From positions 192,045 to 256,044 of the forward strand of contig NZ_SUTJ01000001.1 of NCBI RefSeq assembly GCF_015062915.1: DNA of 64,000 nt, given 5' to 3'. Positions within the stretch are counted from its first letter, which is position 1; every line of letters starts with the position of its first letter. The stretch is from Methanobrevibacter thaueri. GTDB taxonomy: Archaea > Methanobacteriota > Methanobacteria > Methanobacteriales > Methanobacteriaceae. Made by a program: the position numbers and the translations under genes. Below the pieces are notes generated by a model. That model was not told the DNA's origin. It saw nothing but the letters and a program-made list of their open reading frames with translations, and ran no database searches. Positions 10,866 through 19,851 of this stretch are shown piece by piece.

Positions 10866-10912
10866 TATTAAAAAAAGAAAAAGAAAAGTAATAAAACGGG
10901 TATTATTACTTT
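10866..10912 (-). terminator. Hairpin plus poly-U terminator of the 10916-14116 gene
   Basis: A 10-bp perfect stem (10885-10894 with 10903-10912, 8-nt loop) lies just past the stop codon. On the minus strand it is followed by a T-rich run (TCTTTTTCTTTTTTT). The convergent plus-strand gene ending at 10698 has only a T-rich tract after its stop. Confidence 0.75.
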
Positions 10913-10915
10913 ATC

Positions 10916-13900
10916 TTATTTTTTTACTTTGATTTTTACTTTTTTGGTTACTGCTTTGTAAGCGCCATCACCAGCAAACTTAACTGTTGCTTTGAAAGTA
11001 CCTTTTTTAGTCACTTTAACCTTAATGGTAGCAACACCTTTAGCATTGGTTTTAGCCTTAAAGGTCTTACCGTTAACTTTAATGGTAACTTGTTTTTTAG
11101 CTAAAGCCTTGCCTTCAGATTTCAAGGTAACTTTAATCTTTTTAGCCTTCTTAACTTTTAAGGTTGCTTTTTTAGCGGTCAAAGTAGTAGCCTTTTTAAC
11201 AACAGTGATTTTAACAGTTTCCAATGAAGAAACATATTTACCTGTAGTGTCAACGTATGAAATGTAAGCGAATTTAGTTGTAGCGCTTGCATATTTAACA
11301 GGCACATTAACAACACCATTAGCATCGGTAGGACCAATGAACAATGGTTCACCATCAACCTGAACAACAATCAAATCATTAGCAATAGGATTACCATACT
11401 GATCTTTCAAGGTGATTTTCAAATTACCATTGTTACCAGCCTTAATGGTAATAGGACTAGCAGTAATTGCAGTACCAATCAATTCAACAGGAGTTTCAAC
11501 ATCAAAGACTTTATCACCAGTGGTTTCAACAGTAACAGCTTTAACATCATCAGGTAAAACATTACCAGAAACATTAATAGGAGCTGAAAGGTTTAAATCA
11601 CCATTTCTACAGTAAATACTGAATAAAACAATATTATATGCTTTGGAAGCACCGCTAGCCAAAGTAACATTGTTACCAGTCACATTAATGTTACCTAATG
11701 AGGATGGGAAACCATGAGCTTCATTACCTTGCTCAGCAGCAATCAATACACTGTTATCAAGAGCAACAAAATCATTGTCTACAATAGCAATGTCGTTAGA
11801 AGCTTTTTGAATACTGATTACAGGCAATTCAGTCCAAACAATGTCACCTTCCTTGAAGTAACCACAGTTAATGAACTTGTTGTTTCTAATTACAGAGTTT
11901 TTAGTGGATGAACCACCGAAGTAAATAGAATAAGTGTTACCGATGAAAGTGTTGTTTTCAACAATATTAGATCCACTACCTTGAGCAATGGAAACACCAT
12001 CAAGAATAGGGCCTTCAAAGGTATTGTTCCTTACAGTAATCTTGGAAGATTGTCTGTAAATGTTAAGAGACTTGGAACCTTTTTCAACATTAACAGTAGG
12101 ATCATTAGCAATCACAGTAGTATAACCACCAGTAAACTTGTTGTTTTCAATAACAACATCAGTGGAACCTTGAACCACAACCGCACTACCGAAATTGGTA
12201 AATGTACAGTCAGAGATTAATCCACCGGTTACACCTCTCATGTTAACTCCCCAACCGTTTACAGAACCACCATAAACAAAGATGTTGCTAGGGTTAACAT
12301 CAACAAAGTCAAATCCTTGGATAGTTACATTGGAACCGGTAATATAGAATAAACCATTTCCAACACCGTTACCGATAATACGGGTGTTGTCACCTTTTAA
12401 TGTAATGTTGTCTTTAGCGATTGTGATACCGTCATCACCAAAGTCAAAACTAGGAACAGCAGTTAAATCAATTACAGCACCAGGGTTAGCAGCATCAATA
12501 GCAGCTTGAATATCAGCAGCAGTGTTATTTAAAACAGCCACTTCTTCACCCCAAGCAGTGTACCAAACCACATATTCACGAACACCACTAGCTAAAGTGT
12601 TATCATCAACTTTTAATGGTGCAAATAAGTTCAATTCAGTATCATCTCTGCATAAAACATGGAACAATACAACGGACCTACCATCTACATCAGCAGCCAA
12701 ATCAACTTGGTTACCTGTTACGTTGATGTTACCTAATGATGATGGGAAACCGTGAGCTTCGTTACCTTGCTCAGCAGCAATTAAAACACTATTAGTGAGA
12801 GCTGTGAAATTATTGTTTTCAATAGCAATATCATTGGAAGCCTTTTGAATGCTGATAACAGGCAATTTGTCCCATTCAACATCCCCTTCCTTGAAGTAAC
12901 CACAGTTAATGAACTTGTTGTTTCTAATTACAGAGTTTTTAGTGGATGAACCACCGAAGTAAATAGAATAAGTGTTACCGATGAAAGTGTTGTTTTCAAC
13001 AATATTAGATCCACTACCTTGAGCAATGGAAACACCATCAAGAATAGGACCTTCAAAGGTGTTGCCTCTAACAGTGATATCAGAGGATTGTCTGTAAATG
13101 TTAAGAGATTTGGAACCTTTTTCAACATTAACAGTAGGGTCATTAGCAATCACAGTAGTGTAACCACCATTAAAGAAGTTGTCTTCAATTACAACATCAG
13201 TGGAACCTTGAACCACAACCGCACTGTTGAAATCAGTGAAGTTACAATCTTTAACTAATCCACCTTCAACACTTTTAAAGTTAACACCCCAACCATTTAC
13301 AGAACCACCATAAGTGAAATTATTATTTGGGTTAGTGTCAACAAAATGAATACCTTGAATAGTCACATTAAAACCAGTAATGTAGAATAAACCATTACCA
13401 TCACCATAACCTTTAATAACAGTATCACCATTACCCATCAAAGTAATGTTACTCTTAGCAATAGTCAAAGAACCATCAGCAAAATCATAAACATCATAAT
13501 CAGTTAAATCAATAACAGCACCATCACCAGCGGCAGCAACCTTAGAAGCAATGTCACTCACACTTCCTTCAGCCGGTGCGGTGGATTTAACGGTTATTGT
13601 TACATAATTTATTTTAGTAGGATCCATTCCGCCGCTGTAACCACAGAATGTTTCATAATCATCATCTTCAACCGGTGTGAAAGTCACAGTATATGGACTG
13701 CCACTTGCTTTTAAGCCAGTTATTGGTACAGTGAATCCCCAGTCAGCCTGCATATCTTCCATATTTTTGACGGTACCGGTTTTTGTAGCTCCAGTATCAT
13801 CATTATAGCTGTATTGGAAACTTACTTCATCCCAGCATTGATAATCTTCATACCAGTAGACATTAGCATTGATTGTAGCTGTGTCTCCTTCATCGATTTC

Positions 13901-14116
13901 AATGCTTGTTTTTTCAAAATCTATAAAACCTTCTCCATCTTCTTCAGCCAATTGATCGGAATCGTCAACCGCCTGAATGTCTGAAGAAGAATCATCTACA
14001 CCAATTACATCTGCAGTTGCATTGTTATCAACATCAGCTGCAAATGACATTGGAATTATGAATAAAATCAACATTGCCATTAAAATTAATAGCGAATGTT
14101 TTCTCAGATTTACCAT
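10916..14116 (-). CDS. Adhesin-like beta-helix surface protein, paralogue of the 1-3188 gene
   Basis: 1,066 residues, complete. Signal peptide (MVNLRKHSLLILMAMLILFI, cleavage near SFA), acidic linker, beta-sandwich domain (about 60-175), then two tandem beta-helix units (about 185-530 and 535-870). The units are near copies: both contain FNVTIQG/SNVTIQG, VVVQGSTDVVIE, TVNVEKGSKSLNIYRQSS and INCGYFKEGD. An Ig-like domain (about 880-985) and a Lys-rich Ig-like module ending KKVKIKVKK follow. There is no transmembrane anchor. The start ATG at 14116 has a GGAGG-type site upstream. It shares about 930 identical bases and promoter elements with 1-3188, so the two are recent duplicates or partners in gene conversion. 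Likely a secreted, wall-retained adhesin; target unknown. Confidence 0.93.
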   Translation of the reverse strand: MVNLRKHSLLILMAMLILFIIPMSFAADVDNNATADVIGVDDSSSDIQAVDDSDQLAEEDGEGFIDFEKTSIEIDEGDTATINANVYWYEDYQCWDEVSFQYSYNDDTGATKTGTVKNMEDMQADWGFTVPITGLKASGSPYTVTFTPVEDDDYETFCGYSGGMDPTKINYVTITVKSTAPAEGSVSDIASKVAAAGDGAVIDLTDYDVYDFADGSLTIAKSNITLMGNGDTVIKGYGDGNGLFYITGFNVTIQGIHFVDTNPNNNFTYGGSVNGWGVNFKSVEGGLVKDCNFTDFNSAVVVQGSTDVVIEDNFFNGGYTTVIANDPTVNVEKGSKSLNIYRQSSDITVRGNTFEGPILDGVSIAQGSGSNIVENNTFIGNTYSIYFGGSSTKNSVIRNNKFINCGYFKEGDVEWDKLPVISIQKASNDIAIENNNFTALTNSVLIAAEQGNEAHGFPSSLGNINVTGNQVDLAADVDGRSVVLFHVLCRDDTELNLFAPLKVDDNTLASGVREYVVWYTAWGEEVAVLNNTAADIQAAIDAANPGAVIDLTAVPSFDFGDDGITIAKDNITLKGDNTRIIGNGVGNGLFYITGSNVTIQGFDFVDVNPSNIFVYGGSVNGWGVNMRGVTGGLISDCTFTNFGSAVVVQGSTDVVIENNKFTGGYTTVIANDPTVNVEKGSKSLNIYRQSSKITVRNNTFEGPILDGVSIAQGSGSNIVENNTFIGNTYSIYFGGSSTKNSVIRNNKFINCGYFKEGDIVWTELPVISIQKASNDIAIVDNDFVALDNSVLIAAEQGNEAHGFPSSLGNINVTGNNVTLASGASKAYNIVLFSIYCRNGDLNLSAPINVSGNVLPDDVKAVTVETTGDKVFDVETPVELIGTAITASPITIKAGNNGNLKITLKDQYGNPIANDLIVVQVDGEPLFIGPTDANGVVNVPVKYASATTKFAYISYVDTTGKYVSSLETVKITVVKKATTLTAKKATLKVKKAKKIKVTLKSEGKALAKKQVTIKVNGKTFKAKTNAKGVATIKVKVTKKGTFKATVKFAGDGAYKAVTKKVKIKVKK
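11972..12904 (-). repeat. Copy 2 of ~930-bp identical block shared by two adhesin genes
   Basis: Partner of 1017-1949 (offset 10955), identical by eye, same orientation. It spans the junction between the first and second beta-helix units. In addition, a stretch of roughly 150 bp around 11881-12040 recurs nearly identically about 1,038 bp later (from about 12919), reflecting the internal two-unit duplication. Confidence 0.85.
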
Positions 14117-14438
14117 TATTCTTTTCCTCCATAAAATTGAAATGAATTATAATTCATAACGATATATATTATATAATAAATAGTATATAATTATTACTAA
14201 AAAAATCCAATATGAAAAAATAATTTACAATATATTATTTGATAAAAAGTAATTGAACAGATTTAAATCAGTAAAACTAATATTAAACTAATTTATTTCA
14301 AATATAAGCTTATAATCTATCGCTAAGAATAATTATATGGAAAACTGGACATTTATGAACTGACGAAAATAATAACATTCCTATCGAAAAGAAAAAATGA
14401 AAAAAAATAAGAAAAAATAATAGAAGTTTGGAAAACTT
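14117..14438. other. 322-bp intergenic gap: promoter and terminator only
   Basis: The right-hand two thirds is AT-rich sequence without an open frame of note. The part near 14150-14202 holds the promoter of the minus-strand gene starting at 14116. The part at 14400-14438 holds the terminator of the gene starting at 19841. Nothing else is recognisable. Confidence 0.6.
14151..14202 (-). promoter_or_regulatory. Promoter of the 10916-14116 adhesin gene
   Basis: The minus strand reads a BRE/TATA-like TTTTAGTAATAATTATATAC at about 14183-14202 and TATCGTTATGAAT near 14151-14163. These are the same elements as upstream of the 1-3188 gene, so the paralogues are probably co-regulated. Confidence 0.55.
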
Positions 14439-14442
14439 CTAT
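14400..14442 (-). terminator. Terminator hairpin overlapping the stop codon of the 14439-19841 gene
   Basis: A 10-bp perfect stem (14420-14429 with 14433-14442) with a 3-nt loop. On the minus strand it is followed by TATTTTTTCTTATTTTTTTT. The TAG stop (14439-14441) lies within the stem. Confidence 0.75.
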
Positions 14443-17400
14443 CTTTTAATTTTTATTGTCTTTTTAACTTTTGAAGATAAATATTTTATAGTGACCTTAT
14501 ATTTACCAGCCTTTAAGTTTTTAAGGGTGACTTTTGCAACACCTTTCTTGTTGGTTTTAGCCTTATATGTTTTTCCCTTAATCTTCAAGGTGACTTTTTT
14601 ACCTTTTAAAGCTTTTCCTTTTGATGTTTTTAAAGTTACCTTATATTTTATCTTTTTAGCTCTTTTCTTTGAGAGATTTTTTGCTTTAATGACGGATTTT
14701 ACTTTAATTTTATTGGACACTTTATATCCTTTATATTCAGCAGTTACCTTATAAGTTTTCGGAACTGCCTTAACGGTCAGGGAGGCATAACCGTTCTTAT
14801 CTGTTTTAACATTGTATTTTTTACCGTTAAATGTGAATTTAACTATTTCGCCTGCCCCTACAACATTTCCATCATCACCAACAACACGAACCTTAAACTT
14901 AGACCCGTCCCTGTAATCCATTACCAGGTTCTTATTATTTGTAATCCTTTTAACGATTACAACAGTATTGGTGGCCTTTTCGGAAGTTAATGGATTTACG
15001 GAAATGATACTATATGTTCCAACTGCCAATTTAGTTAATTTTATAGAACCTTGTGCATCTGTAGTGAATGCATAATCCTTACCATTGACCTTAATTGTAA
15101 CATTGGTGTCGTTTAAAGGATTACCATTTTCATCGACAAAAGTAGCAATGAAATCATATGGGCTGTTGTATCCTCTTGTTAGATCCTGTGATGCAACAGT
15201 CGGTAAAACTGTGATGGTGGAATTAGCATTTACTGCTTTATATTTACCGTCACCGTCAAATTTAACATTGACCGGATAAACTCCTGCAGATAAATCCAAA
15301 TCAATCAATATGATACCTGATATATCACTATCAACAACATACTCGCTTCCAGCAATATTCACTAAAAGTTTAATGTCTGAAACAGGATTTCCTTTAATGT
15401 CTGTTACTTTAATTTCAATTTTATCGGCTTTGTAGTACACAACCATGTCCGGAGAATCAATTACCAAATTGGATTTTCCTTCAATAGCGGCTGTCTTAAC
15501 AGTTAAATTGGACAATCCCACATCATCATAAACCGCATTGATTAAATGAATTCCTTTTTCAACTGTATAATCCGCCACATAAATGTTATTTTCAAATGTT
15601 GCGTTTATCTGAACATCATCAATCACAAATGCGAGATTATTACCTACAATGACATTGTTATTGTCATCCACGACAATAGCTTCCAATTTAATTGTATCTC
15701 CGATTTCATGAACATATGTTTGATTATCAAGGATTATGAGATAGGTTGGAGTTTTGATAGTCGCCCTATTGATAATCGGATTCACTAATGTGTTATTGCT
15801 TAATGATAAAGTTCCGGTATTGTCAATGGAATAATCGGAATCCGGATTGATTTCACGCACATTGGTTAAATTGCAAATGGACCCTTCAAAGCTGTAGAGT
15901 ATCATTCCCATATTTTCAAATACAGTATTTGTGATATTTACGGTTGAATATATTGTTGTGGTTGTGAGGAATCTTTCCGCATCATTGTTCCTGAATGTTG
16001 AATTGATTATTGTAGTGTTTGCATAAAATGATTCAGGGAAGGAATACATTCCGAAAGTGTATACTAAACTGCTTCCGGCAGTGTTCCTGTTATTTTCAGC
16101 GGTCACATTGACTAAAGTATAGAAACCGTATAAGTTTACGAATATTGCTCCATTAGCTGCGGTGTTGTTTCTTATTACAGTGTCTGTAATGTTAATGTAA
16201 TCTCTAAAGTTTTCTCCAGAATAAATCGCTCCACCGTCGCCTAGTGCAGTGTTGTTTTCGATTAAACAGTTTTCAAGAACTCCCCAATATATTGTGATAT
16301 GCCTTCCAGTCGAATCGACAACGGATGAAACTGTGTTTTCCAATTGTAACGCTCCACCGGTTCCTTCAACATAATTGTTGGTGAATTTAGTGTTTATGAA
16401 TGTGGTTGCTCCATAATGAACGTATACTGCTCCACCCATTGGAGTGTATCCTGATTCCTTGTCAATCGCCCTGTTGTTGTTGAATACACAATCAATAAAT
16501 GTTACATTTTTACCGCTAGTATATAATGCCCCTGCGCATGTTGCGTCGTTACCTTCAAAAGTGATGTTTTTAAAGACTTGCACCACACCGGTATATCCTC
16601 TGCAGTCAACAGCACCGGAGTAGGTGAATGCGGAGTTGTTGATGAACTTGACATTTTCCAGAATGAAGTCACCGTCACCGTCCTTAACGATTGCTCCTCC
16701 ATAAACTGTGGCAGTGTTATTTATGAATAGGGAATCCTTAACATATAGGTTACCGTATCCGAATATTCCTGCACCTTTTTCGGCAATATTATCCTTAAAT
16801 GTACAGTTTTCAACGACTATTGTGTTTTTACCCATTGAGTCTATTGCTCCACCCCATCCTTCAGGGTTGTTGGATCCTGTAAAGATTATGTTTTTAAATG
16901 TTACATTGGAATAATAGTCAATGAAGAATATGTGTCCCTCTGATGCGTTTAAAACTATTGGTTCATCTCCCAATGAGGTTATTGTAATGTTCTTATTTAT
17001 TACCCATGGTTCGGATGGGCGAGTTCTGTGACCTATTTGAATAACTGGCACATCATATGTTCCTGGAATGGCTTGAATGACATCATTTATCTCTGCCGCA
17101 TCAATAGCTTCCTGCAGTGTCTCATAACCTGCACCATTAATGAACCATGAATTCACAACATTAATCCTTACCAATGACTCCTTAACATCCAATGGAGGAT
17201 AAAGATCATTTGAACCGGAATATGTTCCAGAAATTACATAATTGCCTGTGCCAAGTTCTTTTAATAATGTTGCCTTACCATTGATGACATTTGCAGTTCC
17301 AATTTCATCGCCGTTGCTTGTAAATGATATTGTGCCTCCATTTATGATATTGCCCATGTCATCGGTTACAGTTGCATTTAGTGCAATTTCACCATCTTTT

Positions 17401-19841
17401 AGCTTTAATGTCTGATTTTCATTGAAAGTTATGATTATGTTGCCTATGACTCCTGAATCAATGTTGATTTGAGGGTCATCTCCTGCAATAGTGTTGTTTT
17501 CCAGGTCAACTTGTGATGATTTTACATAAATCGCATCGTCAGCGTTTCCTGAAAACATGTTGCTTGAAATGGTGTTTTGAGAACCGGTTCCATAAATGTA
17601 AATTGCACCTCCATTTGTTGCCTTATTTGAAGTGAAAGTGTTATTTTCAATAAGCACGATTGCCTGGTCATCCCCATTTACATAAATGGCTCCACCATAA
17701 GCCGCTTCATTATTGATAAATTCACTGCTTCTAATTGTTGCAGTGCCTGCTAAATAAATAGATCCTTTTGCATTGCCCATTACATTAGCTGTAAATTGGG
17801 AGTTTTCTATTAAGGTTTCAGAATCGGAATAAATCGCAGAGCCTTTTGATTCTGCTGACTGTTCATTTATTCCATTGCCATTGAATACAGTATTGTATAT
17901 CTCTAAAGTTCCAGTGGAATGGGATGCGATTGCCCCTCCATAATCACCAGCAATGTTGTAATTGAATTCACTGTCATGAATAATCAAATTACCTGAACTG
18001 TGGTAAATGGCTCCACCATAACCGTTTTCATCATCTGATTCCATGAATGCGTTAGTGAAAATAATATTGCTAATTTCGGCATCCACACCAATAATGAAAA
18101 TGCGTCCTTTCTTATCCGCATTAATGACGACACCTTCTTCACCGATTATGGTTACTGGATTGTTAATTTCCAAATTGTATTCCTCATAATCGCCTGCAGA
18201 AATTATTATGACCTTATTACCACCAATCAAGTTGTTTTTCTCAACTGCTGCACCAATAGTTTTTAGTGGGCTTGATCTGTTTCCTGAATTGGTGTCATCA
18301 CCTGTTGGTGAGACATAAATCTTATCTGATTCGGGAACATCCACATTAAAGGTCAAACTGCCTATTAATTTATGGTTGACAAAGATTGTGATGTTTTCCA
18401 ATCCTTTAGTTGTTGCGTTATAATTTACAACGGCATTGTTGTTCATAATGACTCCATTAGAATCAATTTGACCTAATGTAGATTTAAAGGTAATATTCAA
18501 ACTTGGCATTGCCGCATTCAATTTATCAATGACTGTGGAGTTGATGTACATGAATTTGGCATTTATATCATAACTGTTTCCAATAACGGCTTCCTCATCT
18601 AATTTCGGAACTATTACAATCCAAGTATCAGCTTTAAGATTATCTGCAATAATATCACTGCTTAAAGGACCCTCGTTTGTTCCCCAAAAGTTATAATTTG
18701 CATTTGTTTTAACTTCAGAATAAATTAAAGGACTTTTAGATGATAGGGTGTTTCCGATGAAGTTACAGAAATTAACTGTTAATGAGTTATCTCGAGCGCT
18801 GATTATTCCTCTGAAGAAACCGCTTGTTCCATAAGCGTTATTGTTTATGAATGTTGACTGCAGGATTGTGGTTTTTGAATAGGTGGCAATTGCACCGACA
18901 TAACCTGTATTGTCTTCAAAGGTACAGTTGATAATGTTCAATACTTTTCCAAGGTTTCCATTTCCACCGTAGGTGTTACTTCCGGAAATTGCACCGGCGG
19001 TACCTCCAATCATTGTTAAATTGTTGAATTCAATTATGTTTGTTCCTGCTGTGAAGAATATGTACCCGTCACTTGTGCCACTGTTGAATATTTCCACTTT
19101 TCCTTTTCCGGTTATCCTCACATTATTTGAGATTGCATATGAATTTGTGAAGAAATACCATCCGCTTTTTACAATGACCTCATAGTTTCCTCCCAATGCC
19201 TTATTCTGGTCCAATGCCTTTTGAATTGTGGCATATGGGCTGCTTTCAGACCCATTGTTAGAGTCGCTTCCGCTTTCCTCGACATATATTTGACCTACAG
19301 GAGTGAATGATTCATATGCTGGAAGTGTTGGTCCTAAATCAGTCACTGGATTGATAGTTAAGTTAACAGTTGCCGGAGCTATCCTGTCAATGTAGTATCC
19401 ATCCACAAACTCATCAAACAGCTCGTCTTCAACAACTGTGAAATTCAATGCGTAAGGAGTGTCTCTTGCGTTAAGCCCTTCAAATTCTCCAGTGCTGAAT
19501 ACAAATTCGCCACCGTCATAACCTGTAGTGTATGATCTTGTCATTCCGTTACTGTCCACATATTTACATTCGACATTCAATAGAAAAGGATATGAACCGT
19601 CAATGATTTCAATATAAATGTCTCCTTTAATCAATGTGCTATCATCCTGATCCACTGAATATTCTGTTTCATCAAGATTGATCCAGGCTTCATCTTCATC
19701 TTCAGATAAAACATCTGAACTGTCATCAATTGCCATTTCATTTGTTGCGTTATCCACATCAGCTGCAAATGATATTGGCACTAGAATAAAAATTAACATT
19801 ATTATTAGAATTAATAATGAATGTTTCTTTAAATTAAACAT
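14439..19841 (-). CDS. Giant adhesin-like protein (1,800 residues): beta-helix units plus Ig-like tail
   Basis: The signal peptide (MFNLKKHSLLILIIMLIF, cleavage near SFA) is followed by an approximately 140-residue beta-sandwich. Three beta-helix blocks follow, headed by VEESGSDSNNGS (about 195), VSPTGDDTNSGN (about 510) and a DAAEINDVIQAIPGTYDV segment (about 915), with many NNTA/GGAIY motifs. From about 1400 to the end come Ig-like domains and the conserved C-terminal modules (TRGYNS, NKNLVMDY, KTDKNGYAS, KTNKKGVA) ending in a strongly Lys-rich tail. There is no membrane anchor. The ATG at 19841 has GGGAGG 5-6 nt upstream and follows the stop of the protease-adhesin gene by 10 nt, so the two form a transcription unit with the protease-adhesin first. 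Likely a secreted wall-associated adhesin; its ligand cannot be told from sequence. Confidence 0.93.
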   Translation of the reverse strand: MFNLKKHSLLILIIMLIFILVPISFAADVDNATNEMAIDDSSDVLSEDEDEAWINLDETEYSVDQDDSTLIKGDIYIEIIDGSYPFLLNVECKYVDSNGMTRSYTTGYDGGEFVFSTGEFEGLNARDTPYALNFTVVEDELFDEFVDGYYIDRIAPATVNLTINPVTDLGPTLPAYESFTPVGQIYVEESGSDSNNGSESSPYATIQKALDQNKALGGNYEVIVKSGWYFFTNSYAISNNVRITGKGKVEIFNSGTSDGYIFFTAGTNIIEFNNLTMIGGTAGAISGSNTYGGNGNLGKVLNIINCTFEDNTGYVGAIATYSKTTILQSTFINNNAYGTSGFFRGIISARDNSLTVNFCNFIGNTLSSKSPLIYSEVKTNANYNFWGTNEGPLSSDIIADNLKADTWIVIVPKLDEEAVIGNSYDINAKFMYINSTVIDKLNAAMPSLNITFKSTLGQIDSNGVIMNNNAVVNYNATTKGLENITIFVNHKLIGSLTFNVDVPESDKIYVSPTGDDTNSGNRSSPLKTIGAAVEKNNLIGGNKVIIISAGDYEEYNLEINNPVTIIGEEGVVINADKKGRIFIIGVDAEISNIIFTNAFMESDDENGYGGAIYHSSGNLIIHDSEFNYNIAGDYGGAIASHSTGTLEIYNTVFNGNGINEQSAESKGSAIYSDSETLIENSQFTANVMGNAKGSIYLAGTATIRSSEFINNEAAYGGAIYVNGDDQAIVLIENNTFTSNKATNGGAIYIYGTGSQNTISSNMFSGNADDAIYVKSSQVDLENNTIAGDDPQINIDSGVIGNIIITFNENQTLKLKDGEIALNATVTDDMGNIINGGTISFTSNGDEIGTANVINGKATLLKELGTGNYVISGTYSGSNDLYPPLDVKESLVRINVVNSWFINGAGYETLQEAIDAAEINDVIQAIPGTYDVPVIQIGHRTRPSEPWVINKNITITSLGDEPIVLNASEGHIFFIDYYSNVTFKNIIFTGSNNPEGWGGAIDSMGKNTIVVENCTFKDNIAEKGAGIFGYGNLYVKDSLFINNTATVYGGAIVKDGDGDFILENVKFINNSAFTYSGAVDCRGYTGVVQVFKNITFEGNDATCAGALYTSGKNVTFIDCVFNNNRAIDKESGYTPMGGAVYVHYGATTFINTKFTNNYVEGTGGALQLENTVSSVVDSTGRHITIYWGVLENCLIENNTALGDGGAIYSGENFRDYINITDTVIRNNTAANGAIFVNLYGFYTLVNVTAENNRNTAGSSLVYTFGMYSFPESFYANTTIINSTFRNNDAERFLTTTTIYSTVNITNTVFENMGMILYSFEGSICNLTNVREINPDSDYSIDNTGTLSLSNNTLVNPIINRATIKTPTYLIILDNQTYVHEIGDTIKLEAIVVDDNNNVIVGNNLAFVIDDVQINATFENNIYVADYTVEKGIHLINAVYDDVGLSNLTVKTAAIEGKSNLVIDSPDMVVYYKADKIEIKVTDIKGNPVSDIKLLVNIAGSEYVVDSDISGIILIDLDLSAGVYPVNVKFDGDGKYKAVNANSTITVLPTVASQDLTRGYNSPYDFIATFVDENGNPLNDTNVTIKVNGKDYAFTTDAQGSIKLTKLAVGTYSIISVNPLTSEKATNTVVIVKRITNNKNLVMDYRDGSKFKVRVVGDDGNVVGAGEIVKFTFNGKKYNVKTDKNGYASLTVKAVPKTYKVTAEYKGYKVSNKIKVKSVIKAKNLSKKRAKKIKYKVTLKTSKGKALKGKKVTLKIKGKTYKAKTNKKGVAKVTLKNLKAGKYKVTIKYLSSKVKKTIKIKR

Positions 19842-19851
19842 TTTTCCTCCC

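Noticed and set aside
11000-13300. Repeated short DNA motifs that might look like a CRISPR array
   Set aside because: The repeats are degenerate, in frame and encode beta-helix turns; spacing is not regular and there are no unique spacers of constant size.
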